A stretch of DNA of 64,000 nucleotides from Paenibacillus cellulosilyticus (GTDB taxonomy: Bacteria; Bacillota; Bacilli; Paenibacillales; Paenibacillaceae): contig NZ_QGTQ01000004.1 of NCBI RefSeq assembly GCF_003182255.1, positions 116,439 through 180,438 of the forward strand, read 5' to 3'. Both the position numbers and the translations under genes were made by a program. The first letter of the stretch is position 1, and every line of letters starts with the position of its first letter. Under the pieces are notes generated by a model that saw only the letters and a program-made list of their open reading frames with translations, searched no databases and was not told the origin of the DNA. Below are positions 16,368-25,132 of the stretch, in pieces.

Positions 16368-17600
16368 TCATTTGAATTTGCTCAGTTTGTCGCCGAAACG
16401 CTCGCCAAGCGTGAAGCTCAGGCTTTGGTTGTTAGCGGCAATCGCTGCGCTGTGGTCTTCCTTAGGAGCACGAGCAGGACGCTCGCTGCGCTCAGCACGT
16501 GGAGCTGGCTCTGGAGCTTCTTCCGTTTCTTTGATGCTCAAGGAAACGCGTTTTTGTGCTGGGTTGAAGTCGAGCACTTTCGCTTTAACTTCTTGACCTT
16601 CTTTCAGCACTTCGAACGGCGTAGCTACGTGACGGTGAGCGATTTGGGAAATGTGTACAAGTCCTTCAACGCCTGGTGCGATTTCAACGAATGCACCAAA
16701 GTCAACGATACGGCGAACCGTACCTGTTACGATGTCACCTGTGTTAAAGCTGTTAGTAGCCGACTCCCAAGGACCTGGTTGTGCCGCTTTCATGCTCAGG
16801 CTGATTTTGCCTGCAGCTGGATCAACTTTGAGCACTTTGACGCGAACCGATTGGCCTTCGGATACTGCATCCTTCGGATGAGCAACATGCTGCCACGAAA
16901 TTTCAGATACGTGAACGAGGCCGTCGATGCCACCGATATCTACGAATGCGCCGAATGGCGTCAGGCGTTGAACCGTACCGTCGAGCTCTTGGCCTGGCTC
17001 AAGCGAAGCCATAATTTTTTGTTTGTTTGCTTCGAATTCAGCTTCAAGAACCTCTTTAGCGGAAAGAATGACTTTGTTGTTCTCGCGGTCGATTTCTTTC
17101 ACTTTCACGCGGAGCGTGCGGCCTTTGTAGTCTTTGAAGTCTTCAACGAAATGGCGTTCAACCATCGAAGCTGGAATGAAGCCGCGTACGCCTACGTCAG
17201 CCACGAGGCCGCCTTTGACTACGTCAGCAACAACAACTTCGATTACTTCACCGCTCTCGAATTTGCTTTGCAGTTCTTCCCATGCTTTTTCTCCGTCGAT
17301 TGCACGCTTGGAGAGCACGAGTTTTTCTTTCTCGTCGTCGATGCTGACGACTTTCAGTTCAATTTCTTGACCAAGCTGAACAACCGTGGATGCGTTGTCG
17401 AGCTGTACAGAGGACAGCTCGCGCAGCGGAATGACGCCGTCATATTTATATCCAAGGCTAACTGTAGCTTGGTTGTCTTCGATTTTGACAATCGTTCCTT
17501 TGACCGTGTCGCCTTTCTTCAAGGACACGATGTTGTCCAAAGCATCTTGGCTGATCGTTTCCGCTGCTGCGGTTTCTTCAATCTTCGTTTCTTCTGACAT
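16368..17600 (-). CDS. ypfD: S1 RNA-binding domain protein (YpfD/RpsA homologue)
   Basis: A 410-residue protein with four S1 domains (roughly residues 28-98, 115-182, 203-270 and 288-357), each with the G-F/A-F-V-D/E core, for example FGAFVDIGGIDGLVH and FGAFVEIAPGVEGLVH. Gram-negative S1 has six; the four-domain form is the Firmicute type and its role on the ribosome is less clear. The C-terminal tail is charged (EEAPEPAPRAERSERPARAP). ATG at 17600 follows GAGGAGGT. It is downstream of cmk and plsC as in Bacillus subtilis. Confidence 0.95.
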   Translation of the reverse strand: MSEETKIEETAAAETISQDALDNIVSLKKGDTVKGTIVKIEDNQATVSLGYKYDGVIPLRELSSVQLDNASTVVQLGQEIELKVVSIDDEKEKLVLSKRAIDGEKAWEELQSKFESGEVIEVVVADVVKGGLVADVGVRGFIPASMVERHFVEDFKDYKGRTLRVKVKEIDRENNKVILSAKEVLEAEFEANKQKIMASLEPGQELDGTVQRLTPFGAFVDIGGIDGLVHVSEISWQHVAHPKDAVSEGQSVRVKVLKVDPAAGKISLSMKAAQPGPWESATNSFNTGDIVTGTVRRIVDFGAFVEIAPGVEGLVHISQIAHRHVATPFEVLKEGQEVKAKVLDFNPAQKRVSLSIKETEEAPEPAPRAERSERPARAPKEDHSAAIAANNQSLSFTLGERFGDKLSKFK

Positions 17601-17687
17601 GGAAAATTACCTCCTCAATTCATACCCCAACATTTATTTAAACCTGCCCGCTCCGATTGAAACAGCTCGGGAACAGCGTTTAAAACT

Positions 17688-18257
17688 TTATTTGCGAAGC
17701 GCCCAAATATGGTTCATAATCCGCTCAGTAACACGTTCCAAAGCATCTGAGGACGGTTCAGCAACAATATCAGACAAATCAACTGGTGGTCCATAGCGGA
17801 CGACCGTCTTACGGAATAGTTTATAATTTCCATCAATAAAGACCGGTACAATTACGGCGCCGCTGCGAAGCGCAATCATCGCCGCGCCTTTCTTCGCTGC
17901 ATCTCCGCTGCTCTTCCGCGTGCCCTCTGGGAATATTCCCATCATACCGCCAGATTTGAGCAGATCAAGAGATGCTCGGATAGCTTCTTTGCTCACACCG
18001 CCACGCTTCACCGGGAAAGCCCCAAGCGAATGGATCAGCTTGCCGAAGAGGGGAACATCAAACAGTTCTTTCTTCGCCATAAACTGAACTTTACGATCGA
18101 GTTTAATCCCAATCGTTGGAGGATCAAAGTTGCTAAGATGATTCGAACAGAGAATAACAGGACCTTGTGAAGGGACATGCTCCCGTCCTTGCGCTTCTAA
18201 CCGGAACAATAGCCCATATAGAAGACGCAGAACAGCACGACAAAAGATGTATATCAT
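17688..18257 (-). CDS. plsC: 1-acyl-sn-glycerol-3-phosphate acyltransferase
   Basis: PlsC acylates lysophosphatidic acid to phosphatidic acid at the membrane. The 189-residue protein has an N-terminal hydrophobic stretch, the catalytic NHLSNFD motif (His40, Asp45), GAFPVKRGG and FPEGTRKSSG for substrate binding. It completes the route gpsA-plsY-plsC represented in this window. The ATG at 18257 lies just 3 bases after the cmk stop, so the two genes are probably co-transcribed. Confidence 0.94.
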   Translation of the reverse strand: MIYIFCRAVLRLLYGLLFRLEAQGREHVPSQGPVILCSNHLSNFDPPTIGIKLDRKVQFMAKKELFDVPLFGKLIHSLGAFPVKRGGVSKEAIRASLDLLKSGGMMGIFPEGTRKSSGDAAKKGAAMIALRSGAVIVPVFIDGNYKLFRKTVVRYGPPVDLSDIVAEPSSDALERVTERIMNHIWALRK

Positions 18258-18260
18258 AGT

Positions 18261-18962
18261 TTACTTCGCCTCCGCCAATTTGGTTCTGCTTAAATTGACG
18301 ATGTTGTCCGCAACTTCATCGATCGTCATCGACGTACTATCGAGTACAATCGCATCCGGTGCACATACTAAAGGCGAAATCTCCCGTTCCTGATCCTTCC
18401 GATCCCGCTCTGCGATCTCTCGCTCCAGCTGTTCCAATGAAATGCTGTCACGGCCGTTCAATTCCTTGAACCGCCTGAGCGCGCGTTCTTCTACAGATGC
18501 TGTTAGGAAAATCTTCAGCTCCGCATTAGGCAGTACATGTGATCCGATGTCGCGTCCATCCATCACAACGCCTTTGCTTTGCGCCAATTGCCGCTGCATG
18601 GCTACTAGACGCAGCCGCACGCGTTCTACAGCTGACACTTGCGATACATGAAGCGTAACCTCGCGTGAACGGATATCCGTTGTAACGTCTTCCCCATTCA
18701 ACAATACGACCTGTCCAGCTGCACCCGGCATCAAAGTAATAACAATGTTCTCAGCATGCACGCTGAGCATTTCTTTGTCATCAATCGAGATGCCATTGCG
18801 TAGTGCGCTAAGCGTTACTGCTCTGTACATGGCGCCAGTGTCAATGTAAATGTAGTTTAATGTCTCGGCGACTTTACGGGCTACTGTACTCTTGCCAGCT
18901 CCCGCGGGTCCGTCAATCGCGATGTTGATCCGGTCCCGGTCGCCGTCTGGATGCAATACCAA
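18261..18962 (-). CDS. cmk: Cytidylate kinase
   Basis: Cmk phosphorylates CMP and dCMP, recycling nucleotides from RNA turnover and lipid synthesis. The 233-residue protein has the P-loop IDGPAGAGKSTVA, IYIDTGAMYRAVTL, the NMP-binding segment and the MDGRDIGSHVLPNA motif with the LID region RRFKELNG after it. The start is TTG at 18962, with AGGGGGG about 6 bases upstream; the N-terminal 11 residues before the first strand are a little longer than typical, so a later start cannot be ruled out. Confidence 0.94.
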   Translation of the reverse strand: MVLHPDGDRDRINIAIDGPAGAGKSTVARKVAETLNYIYIDTGAMYRAVTLSALRNGISIDDKEMLSVHAENIVITLMPGAAGQVVLLNGEDVTTDIRSREVTLHVSQVSAVERVRLRLVAMQRQLAQSKGVVMDGRDIGSHVLPNAELKIFLTASVEERALRRFKELNGRDSISLEQLEREIAERDRKDQEREISPLVCAPDAIVLDSTSMTIDEVADNIVNLSRTKLAEAK

Positions 18963-19028
18963 CAGCGAACCCCCCTACTGAGATCAGCCTCAACGATAAT
19001 ACGTCCGCTGCTCCCGTTTACCTCTCAA

Positions 19029-19050
19029 GAAAAAAGCAGGCTCAGCCTGC
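19029..19050 (-). terminator. Terminator after small membrane gene
   Basis: Minus strand: GCAGGC/GCCTGC with a 3-base loop followed by U5-6, between the 91-residue gene and cmk. It nearly repeats the stem of the mtrB terminator. Confidence 0.85.
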
Positions 19051-19080
19051 GAACGTGAAAATTATACCACACTGCATTCC

Positions 19081-19356
19081 TCAATGCAAAGTGAGACTGA
19101 CCTTCTGAAACGGCATCCCTTCTAGTTTTTCGGCGTTTGACAGGTGGTGTCGAATCCCATCGGAACGGAGTATAACTTGGGACAAAACAACCAGAATAAG
19201 GAGAGTCAGTACGATATTACGGAGCACTCGACTGACATCATCTGACAGTTTTCCGTATCGCTGACGCTCCTTATTGTCGCCTTCCCTTTGCTCTTTCTTC
19301 TCGTGATCAGACCTCTGGTTCTTATGGCCTGCTCTATGTACGCTTATATCATCCAT
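19081..19356 (-). CDS. Small membrane protein (YpfB/DUF5359-like)
   Basis: A 91-residue protein: about 44 strongly charged residues, one transmembrane segment (VLTLLILVVLSQVIL, about 50-64), then a short tail containing LSNAEKLEGMP. The tail and the place between ypfA and cmk fit the DUF5359 protein YpfB of Bacillus subtilis, although that protein is shorter and lacks the long charged N-terminus. Several internal ATG or GTG starts could shorten it. No function is known. Confidence 0.6.
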   Translation of the reverse strand: MDDISVHRAGHKNQRSDHEKKEQREGDNKERQRYGKLSDDVSRVLRNIVLTLLILVVLSQVILRSDGIRHHLSNAEKLEGMPFQKVSLTLH

Positions 19357-19425
19357 CCACGATCACAACTCCCATAATTGGCGGTTAGACGTAGGATGTC
19401 CTATCCATTACATGCTTATGCGTCC

Positions 19426-20085
19426 CTATCGGTTGCGGAAATCGAGCTGCCGCTCGAAGCAGTAGCGAATGATCTTCTGTCGATCAGAGTCCGCAATCGT
19501 TTCAAACTTAGCCATTACGTGCAAACGACCCGTTGCAAGCGTATTCAATCGAACGATGACAGCCTGAAAAGGAGTGTGCTCGATTGTTCCGTTCTTGAAT
19601 GTAAGCAATAGCCAGCACTCTAATGGCGTCGCTTCTTCCAGCTTAGTCTTCCCTTCGCAAATGAACGAAATGCCGCCGCCACCGACATCGTCAGTTAATG
19701 CATTGAATCTTTCGCCTTCCGGCGTCAGAACAGCGATCTCAAGCGCGGCCGCGACACGCAAATAGTTTCTGCGCTGCGTTTTCGTAATGGTTGCCGGATC
19801 AGGTTTCTGAATCCGAATAAGCGGTACCGTGTCATTAATAAACCCAGTTACCTGTGTTTCGAAAAAGTGTTGGACGCCTTCCTCGTTCACATAGACGGCA
19901 GTTAGTGCATCCCCAATTGAAGGCCGCTTGAACCTTCCGGTACGCTCATGAATAAACATTTCAAGAAAGAAATCGTTGTCACGCTCATCGGCAATGCGTG
20001 TCTTGTATTCGAACTCCAGTTCTTTTCCTTCCTGCAGAGCAGCAATGAACTGGAATTGGATCATCTGATTTATTTTTGGCAGCAA
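19426..20085 (-). CDS. ypfA: Cyclic-di-GMP-binding PilZ protein YpfA (flagellar brake)
   Basis: YpfA binds c-di-GMP through a PilZ domain and slows the flagellar motor in Bacillus subtilis. The 219-residue protein has a YcgR-like N-terminal domain (about 1-95) and a C-terminal PilZ domain beginning TQRRNYLRV, which supplies the RxxxR ligand motif. The second motif reads DVGGGG where D/N-x-S-x-x-G is usual, so the serine is a glycine here. The start is TTG at 20085, with GGAGGGGA 5 bases upstream; the longer reading frame would translate the adjacent repeat element. Confidence 0.85.
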   Translation of the reverse strand: MLPKINQMIQFQFIAALQEGKELEFEYKTRIADERDNDFFLEMFIHERTGRFKRPSIGDALTAVYVNEEGVQHFFETQVTGFINDTVPLIRIQKPDPATITKTQRRNYLRVAAALEIAVLTPEGERFNALTDDVGGGGISFICEGKTKLEEATPLECWLLLTFKNGTIEHTPFQAVIVRLNTLATGRLHVMAKFETIADSDRQKIIRYCFERQLDFRNR

Positions 20086-20156
20086 ACGGCTCCCCTCCCA
20101 TACGGCGATTATAGCACGTCGAATGGTGGGGAGCCATATCGAAACTTGTAATGGTC

Positions 20157-20321
20157 GTTCAAAAGTCCGCTTTTGATCACGAAGCGTCACAAGAAGTGTA
20201 TTCGACTTCGAATCTTGGATGAAGCAGAGACTTCCGGTTCTCACGTAGCACTTCACTACGCTCCGATCCTCATTCCCCGCTTGATCCAATCTTCTTGGTG
20301 CTGAAAACCGAACTTTTGAAC
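20157..20321. repeat. Palindromic dispersed element, copy B
   Basis: 165 bases with inverted ends GTTCAAAAGTCCG (20157-20169) and CCGAACTTTTGAAC (20308-20321). It shares the blocks TTTTGNTCAC, AAGAAG, TATTCGAC-TCGAATCTTG and GGTGCTGAAAA with copy A at 12194, with about 70 extra central bases that form further inverted pairs. An end fragment of a third copy (AGAGGCCGTTCAAAAAGCG, 20332-20350) touches the 3' end of ypeB. Confidence 0.75.
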
Positions 20322-20356
20322 ATGTATTGGTAGAGGCCGTTCAAAAAGCGTTCCTT

Positions 20357-21721
20357 TTATTTTAGCTCCGGCATTTCTTCTATTGATTCTTCCACGCCGG
20401 TCTCAGCATTAATATAGATTTTGTAACCCTCTTTGTTGATCATTCCCGTAAATTCGTAACACAGCGTCTCTTCATTCATCTCATTGAGAATCAACGCCAA
20501 GGATTGGGAACGAACTTTCATATCTGGATTAAGCGCCTTACGTGCCGCATCCTTCGTTATTTTCGCCTTAGGCAGCTTGCGTGCATGATGCTCGTATACG
20601 TAATCCGATGCCTGCAGGGCAACGACTTCGCCATTATCCAGCGCCACTTTGACCGTAATTTTCTCTGGATAAATAAGCACACCGTCCTGTACAGCTACAA
20701 AGGTGAACACACCTTCGTTGCCTACTTCGTCATAGCTTGCAGGCTTCATTCCTTTATAGCCGCGCTTGTTCAGGAATTCGTCTGCTTTTTGACGCGCCTG
20801 CTTCAGATCGATCGTCTTATTTGCTATATCACGCGGGTTCATGTACCAGATAAGAAGGCCGCCTTTTTGCGTAAAATCGAGCTCGATTTTGTCGCCGTTC
20901 GCCTTCTTGCCCTTTCCCGTGCTTTCGCCCCCACCAACCGTTGCAGAAAACGAAGCATACTCTGTGCCTTGTCCATTTTCTACGACACGGATATCCGCGC
21001 TAGAATCAAGCCCAAGGAAATCAGCAGCCTTCTTCTTAATCTCTTCCGGTGTGACGAGATTGCCACCGAGCATCTTGACCGTCCGTTTCTGATACATGCT
21101 CGCTACCGACGGACCCCAGTTCAGCTCTGGATATTCGCCGACCTTCTTATCAACGGTTTTGAATCCATCGATGATTGTATTGTCGTTCACCGACTTCTCC
21201 GAAGCGAGCGCTACCTCTACATCCATCCAACGCAAATGGTTCGACAGCACTTTTTCCTGCATCGACTGCAGATTATTCGAAATTTCGTCCGAGCGTTGAT
21301 ACAACGCCTTCAGCGTCTTGAACTCATCATCGGTCAATGGGTTCTTCGACAAATCACGAACAGCCGTCTTATAAGCAAAGTTAGAGATGCGAGACAAGAA
21401 CTCCTCTGTCGTATTGAACGGCAGCAGCGTTAGTGGAAGCTGGTTTACTTCGTTCTGCGCCTGACTTGTGAGCCGCCATACGTTAATCAGACCTTTGCGA
21501 TGATACGCCTGCGACTTCGCATTAACAGCCAATGTATTGCCGAGCTGCTTATGTACCTGCTGGACATGGTAGCTCAAATCGTGAAAAGCACGCTGATACT
21601 GGTTCTCTGCTTTTATGAGAATCGAGTTTTTCTCCTGGTGCTCTTGGTATCCCCAATAGATCGAACCGAGGCACAACAGGGTAACGAGCGGGAACATAAT
21701 CGCACTCAATCGTTTATACAT
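20357..21721 (-). CDS. ypeB: Germination protein YpeB
   Basis: YpeB is a spore protein needed for the assembly and activity of the cortex-lytic enzyme SleB. The 454-residue protein has an uncleaved N-terminal membrane segment (about 7-27), a long helical domain, and C-terminal PepSY-type repeats (for example KADEFLNKRGYKGMKP and GEVVALQASDYVYEHH). The ATG at 21721 stands alone: sleB, which directly precedes ypeB in Bacillus subtilis, is absent here, and a 52-residue gene occupies the slot. SleB must be encoded elsewhere or replaced. Confidence 0.93.
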   Translation of the reverse strand: MYKRLSAIMFPLVTLLCLGSIYWGYQEHQEKNSILIKAENQYQRAFHDLSYHVQQVHKQLGNTLAVNAKSQAYHRKGLINVWRLTSQAQNEVNQLPLTLLPFNTTEEFLSRISNFAYKTAVRDLSKNPLTDDEFKTLKALYQRSDEISNNLQSMQEKVLSNHLRWMDVEVALASEKSVNDNTIIDGFKTVDKKVGEYPELNWGPSVASMYQKRTVKMLGGNLVTPEEIKKKAADFLGLDSSADIRVVENGQGTEYASFSATVGGGESTGKGKKANGDKIELDFTQKGGLLIWYMNPRDIANKTIDLKQARQKADEFLNKRGYKGMKPASYDEVGNEGVFTFVAVQDGVLIYPEKITVKVALDNGEVVALQASDYVYEHHARKLPKAKITKDAARKALNPDMKVRSQSLALILNEMNEETLCYEFTGMINKEGYKIYINAETGVEESIEEMPELK

Positions 21722-21824
21722 GACAAAAGCTCCTTTCTAGTCCCAAACCTGACGTTAGTTTGGATTACCGAAAGAAGCTTTATTCACCGAACGTGCCTAC
21801 AATTGCCACGAATGTTATAGAAGG

Positions 21825-21983
21825 TTAAACCGGATGCTCTTCAATATCGAAATCGTACATGTTGTTGCATATACACTGTTTGAAGCCTGTGTCGATTCGT
21901 TCCTTCTCCCGCTTGCCGCGAAGCACAAATTTCTCCCCGCAAACATTGCAGCGAATTCGAACTTTAACTCGTTCACCTATCAT
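21825..21983 (-). CDS. Small four-cysteine protein (zinc ribbon-like)
   Basis: A 52-residue protein not matched to any family I know. It starts MIGERVKVRIRC and has two cysteine pairs, Cys12-x2-Cys15 and Cys37-x-Cys39, which could hold one zinc. The centre is basic (KFVLRGKREKERID). The ATG at 21983 has CAGGAGGG about 8 bases upstream, which makes translation credible. It lies between prsW and ypeB, exactly where sleB stands in Bacillus subtilis. It may be co-transcribed with prsW. Confidence 0.65.
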   Translation of the reverse strand: MIGERVKVRIRCNVCGEKFVLRGKREKERIDTGFKQCICNNMYDFDIEEHPV

Positions 21984-22037
21984 GCTACGATCGTCCCTCC
22001 TGAAATTCCATTACGGAATCCAGTATGAACGGGAAAA

Positions 22038-22730
22038 TTACAATTTAACCTCATCTTCTCGCGGCAGGAAGCGAAATGGTGACCGATTGGACGCGCGCTG
22101 CATATTTTTGAGTGCCCATATCCACATGGCAGCCATCAACGGCGGAATAATCCAGATCCAGCCGCGATCGAATGACATCAGCACCCAATCGTATAAGCCG
22201 TGGAACAAAATAGGCAGCAGCAAGGAGAGCGTCATGTAGCGCGAAGATCTTGTAGATGATGCGAACTTCGCTTTGCCCATGTAATAGCCCATCGTAATAC
22301 CGAACAACGCATGTCCTGATACAGGGAGCAGTGCACGGAATAACAAGCTGCCAAAATCCGATGGCTGCGTCAGCGCGTACAGCACGTTCTCAAACGTCGC
22401 GAAGCCTAATGAGATGGATGCCGCATATACAATGCCGTCATATGGCTCATCAAACTCCGTGTGGTTGTAGATGATGTGATACAACACAAACCACTTCAGA
22501 CTCTCCTCAACAGCGCCTGCGAGTCCAAATGCATGAAGCACTGGACTGTCGCCAAGCCATAGCTCAAGGCCGCGCTGGATAATCATAATCGGGAGCAGAA
22601 GCAGAACGCCGATTAGAAACATTCGTACAACCATATGAATCGGTTCCGCTTCATATTTATCCTTCAAGTATAAATAAGTGAGAAGGAAAACGCCTGGCGC
22701 TATTGATGCTGTTAGTACTGAAAACAGCAT
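22038..22730 (-). CDS. prsW: Intramembrane metalloprotease PrsW
   Basis: PrsW makes the site-1 cut of anti-sigma factor RsiW in Bacillus subtilis, starting release of SigW. The 230-residue protein has seven or more hydrophobic segments and the metal-binding motifs EESLK (75-79), a YAASISLGFATFEN segment and GHALFG. Location between glutamate dehydrogenase and ypeB is the same as in Bacillus subtilis. The rsiW-sigW target genes are not in the window, so the substrate here is unproven. Confidence 0.9.
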   Translation of the reverse strand: MLFSVLTASIAPGVFLLTYLYLKDKYEAEPIHMVVRMFLIGVLLLLPIMIIQRGLELWLGDSPVLHAFGLAGAVEESLKWFVLYHIIYNHTEFDEPYDGIVYAASISLGFATFENVLYALTQPSDFGSLLFRALLPVSGHALFGITMGYYMGKAKFASSTRSSRYMTLSLLLPILFHGLYDWVLMSFDRGWIWIIPPLMAAMWIWALKNMQRASNRSPFRFLPREDEVKL

Positions 22731-22764
22731 GTTCTCTTCTCACCCCTTCTTACCGTCATTTGTA

Positions 22765-24015
22765 TTAGATCCAGCCGCGCAGTCGTGTTGCTTCTGCCGT
22801 CTTGCGTACGCCGGCCATATAAGCTGCTAAGCGCATATCGATTTTGCGTGTTTGGTGGATTTCATACACTTGGTGAAAGCCCTTGCGCATCATCGCTTCG
22901 AGCTTCTGATCGACCTCTTCTTCAGACCAATAGTAGCCTTGATTATTTTGTACCCACTCAAAGTAGGATACAATCACTCCGCCACCACTTGCAAGTACAT
23001 CCGGAACAAGGAGGATGCCTCGTTCTGTTAAGATACGGGTCGCTTCCAGCGTCGTAGGACCATTAGCCGCTTCAACAATAACGCTCGCCTTAATATGGGG
23101 TGCGTTTTGTTCCGTAATTTGATTCTCGATTGCCGCAGGAACAAGCACATCACAATCAAGCTCCAGCAGCTGTTCGTTCGTTATCGTCTGCTTGAACAAG
23201 TTCGTTACTCCGCCGAATGAATCTCGTTTATCGAGCAGGTCAGGAATATCGAGTCCATTCTCATTATACAATGCTCCGTGCACATCGGAAATACCAATTA
23301 CGACTGCACCAGCATCATACATGAATTTGGAAAGATAACTTCCGGCATTTCCGAAGCCTTGTACAACGACTCGTGCACCTGCTAATGGAATCCCCTTCAT
23401 CCGCAGCGCCTCTGAAATCATGATTGCAACGCCACGGGCTGTCGCTGTCTCGCGTCCACGTGAACCGCCAAGCACAAGCGGCTTGCCTGTAATGAAGCCA
23501 GGCGAATCGAATTCACGAATGCGGCTGTATTCATCCAGCATCCAAGCCATGACCTGAGCATTCGTCATGACATCCGGTGCCGGAATATCTTTATTCGGTC
23601 CGACAATTTGGCTAATCGCTCTTACATAGCCGCGACTCAACAGTTCCAGCTCACGCATCGACATTTTGCGTGGATCACAAATAACACCGCCTTTGCCCCC
23701 ACCATACGGAAGATCGGCAATTCCACATTTGAGCGTCATCCAGATCGAAAGCGCTTTAACTTCAATTTCATTTACATCAGGGTGAAAACGTACGCCGCCC
23801 TTGGTTGGTCCTACTGCATCATTATGCTGCGCACGGTAGCCGGTAAAAACCTTTGTCGTTCCGTCATCCATTCGGACAGGAATACGAACCGTTAGTATGC
23901 GCATCGGTTCTCTCAGCAGCTCAACCATGCTATCACTATACCCAAGTCTGCGCAGCGCCTGCTCAATGACAATTTGCGTGGACTCCAATACATTAGTTGC
24001 ATCCGGTGACGTCAT
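22765..24015 (-). CDS. gudB: NAD-dependent glutamate dehydrogenase
   Basis: This enzyme converts glutamate to 2-oxoglutarate and ammonia (or the reverse). The 416-residue protein has TGYRAQHNDAVGPTKGGVRF, the catalytic-lysine segment LPYGGGKGGV, and the NAD-binding VVQGFGNAGSYLSK. It is a hexameric-type GDH of the RocG/GudB class. The symbol is by synteny with mecA/ypbH and prsW. ATG at 24015 is behind AGGGGG. A terminator-like hairpin stands at 24177-24230 upstream of the gene. Confidence 0.92.
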   Translation of the reverse strand: MTSPDATNVLESTQIVIEQALRRLGYSDSMVELLREPMRILTVRIPVRMDDGTTKVFTGYRAQHNDAVGPTKGGVRFHPDVNEIEVKALSIWMTLKCGIADLPYGGGKGGVICDPRKMSMRELELLSRGYVRAISQIVGPNKDIPAPDVMTNAQVMAWMLDEYSRIREFDSPGFITGKPLVLGGSRGRETATARGVAIMISEALRMKGIPLAGARVVVQGFGNAGSYLSKFMYDAGAVVIGISDVHGALYNENGLDIPDLLDKRDSFGGVTNLFKQTITNEQLLELDCDVLVPAAIENQITEQNAPHIKASVIVEAANGPTTLEATRILTERGILLVPDVLASGGGVIVSYFEWVQNNQGYYWSEEEVDQKLEAMMRKGFHQVYEIHQTRKIDMRLAAYMAGVRKTAEATRLRGWI

Positions 24016-24176
24016 CTATGAAATCCCCCTTTATTTTTTGCGAGAGCCCCTGAGAACGGGACATTCACGAATGAGAAAGGATAGGTCAACCATCATTGTA
24101 TCCACGTTAGTATCGTCGTCCCTTACTTTGCATATGCAGGTTACCTTGGAAAAATGGGTATCATGCTAACAGAAAT

Positions 24177-24230
24177 AAAAAAACCTCTATCGAGGCCTTC
24201 TCAGCATGAGCGACCTACGAATAGAGGTGG
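24177..24230 (-). terminator. Second hairpin upstream of gudB
   Basis: Minus strand: ACCTCTAT pairs with ATAGAGGT around a 30-base loop that contains GGTCG/CGAGG-type pairs, followed by seven U. It lies 32 bases beyond the mecA terminator, so it is either a backup terminator or an attenuator in the gudB leader. Confidence 0.7.
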
Positions 24231-24261
24231 TTTTGTAAGATACACGTTCATATACTGCAAG

Positions 24262-24302
24262 AAAAAGCATCCGCGCGCACATATGACTGGCGCAGGATGC
24301 TC
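24262..24302 (-). terminator. Terminator after mecA
   Basis: Minus strand: AGCATCC/GGATGCT stem with an inner GCGC pair and U5, 16 bases after the stop. Confidence 0.8.
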
Positions 24303-24317
24303 TTTATCTGATTCCGC

Positions 24318-24932
24318 TTAGTAGGAGAAATATTGACATAACTGGCGAACAGCTCCCTCGTCCATGATAACTTTGCCATACTCTTCAAGTACAGCCTCCG
24401 TCACCGAGGTCGCTTCACCGAATTCGGCGAGAAGCGCAATGAGTGCATTATGTCTAGACGGATCAATACTAGACGGATCGATTGCCATAATATACTTACC
24501 GTTGTAAGAGAACAATCTGCCGTCATCCGTTAGTTCCGACTGACTCAGCTGCTTTGCAACAGCAATAACGTCTTCGAAATCACGGAAAGCGTACATCACC
24601 ATATCGCTCTGCTCTAGCGTTACTTCCATCTCGTACACATCTTCATCCGATTCATCGTCCTCATGGATCGAATCGTCGGCGTGTACATTCAACTTGCCGC
24701 GTGTGACGATCACTACCATACCTTGCGCGGGAAGTGCGAACACCTCTACAGCAAGTGGACCACTGGCCTCAAACCCGAGTTCCGAATGAGCTTGATCCAT
24801 CATTTCGCTGAACAGCTCATTCACTTTCGGAATTTCCCGCCACATGTCCTCCTTCTGAATTCCTCGCTCCAGTAGGTCGTCGAACGTCAGAAATATGCGT
24901 ATTTTGTCTTGGCTCAGCCGTTCGATTTTCAT
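24318..24932 (-). CDS. mecA: MecA/YpbH-type ClpC adaptor protein
   Basis: MecA proteins bring substrates to ClpCP and help assemble the ClpC hexamer. The 204-residue protein starts MKIERLSQDKIRIFLTFDDLLERGI (the substrate-binding domain, shown partly), has an acidic linker (about residues 95-110, DEDVYEMEV at the end), and a ClpC-binding C-terminal domain. Position next to glutamate dehydrogenase corresponds to the paralogue ypbH in Bacillus subtilis, so mecA versus ypbH cannot be decided from sequence alone. Confidence 0.88.
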   Translation of the reverse strand: MKIERLSQDKIRIFLTFDDLLERGIQKEDMWREIPKVNELFSEMMDQAHSELGFEASGPLAVEVFALPAQGMVVIVTRGKLNVHADDSIHEDDESDEDVYEMEVTLEQSDMVMYAFRDFEDVIAVAKQLSQSELTDDGRLFSYNGKYIMAIDPSSIDPSRHNALIALLAEFGEATSVTEAVLEEYGKVIMDEGAVRQLCQYFSY

Positions 24933-25052
24933 GACAGGATCCTCCTATGCAGCATCTGTTATAACAAGGTATGAGAACGTCAATGATGTGTGATTCCCTC
25001 ATGCCATATTCCTATGTTACCATGTCCGCCCTATGAATGCACTATTGCACAC

Positions 25053-25101
25053 AAAAAAGGATCAGCCCTTTTCGTCAATGTATTGACGTTAGACTGATCC
25101 T
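25053..25101 (-). terminator. Terminator after 124-residue gene
   Basis: Minus strand: AGGATCAG/CTGATCCT outer stem, CGTCAAT/ATTGACG inner stem, then TTTTTTG. It lies 32 bases past the stop at 25133. Confidence 0.85.
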
Positions 25102-25132
25102 ATGTTTGGTTGATCTATTTATTTTCTTCAAT

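Larger units (their letters stand above)
24016..24317. other. Intergenic region between mecA and gudB
   Basis: 302 bases without a credible gene. It holds two minus-strand terminator-like hairpins, listed separately (24177-24230 and 24262-24302), and about 160 bases upstream of gudB in which I see no clear promoter match. Confidence 0.7.

Noticed and set aside
16353..17597. Long open frame opposite the S1 homologue (414 codons)
   Set aside because: It lies antisense to a clear S1-domain gene, with Phe-rich, Cys-rich nonsense composition and no domain; it follows from the codon pattern of the real gene.
20504..21433. 309-codon frame opposite ypeB
   Set aside because: Antisense shadow with no recognisable domain; ypeB itself is complete.
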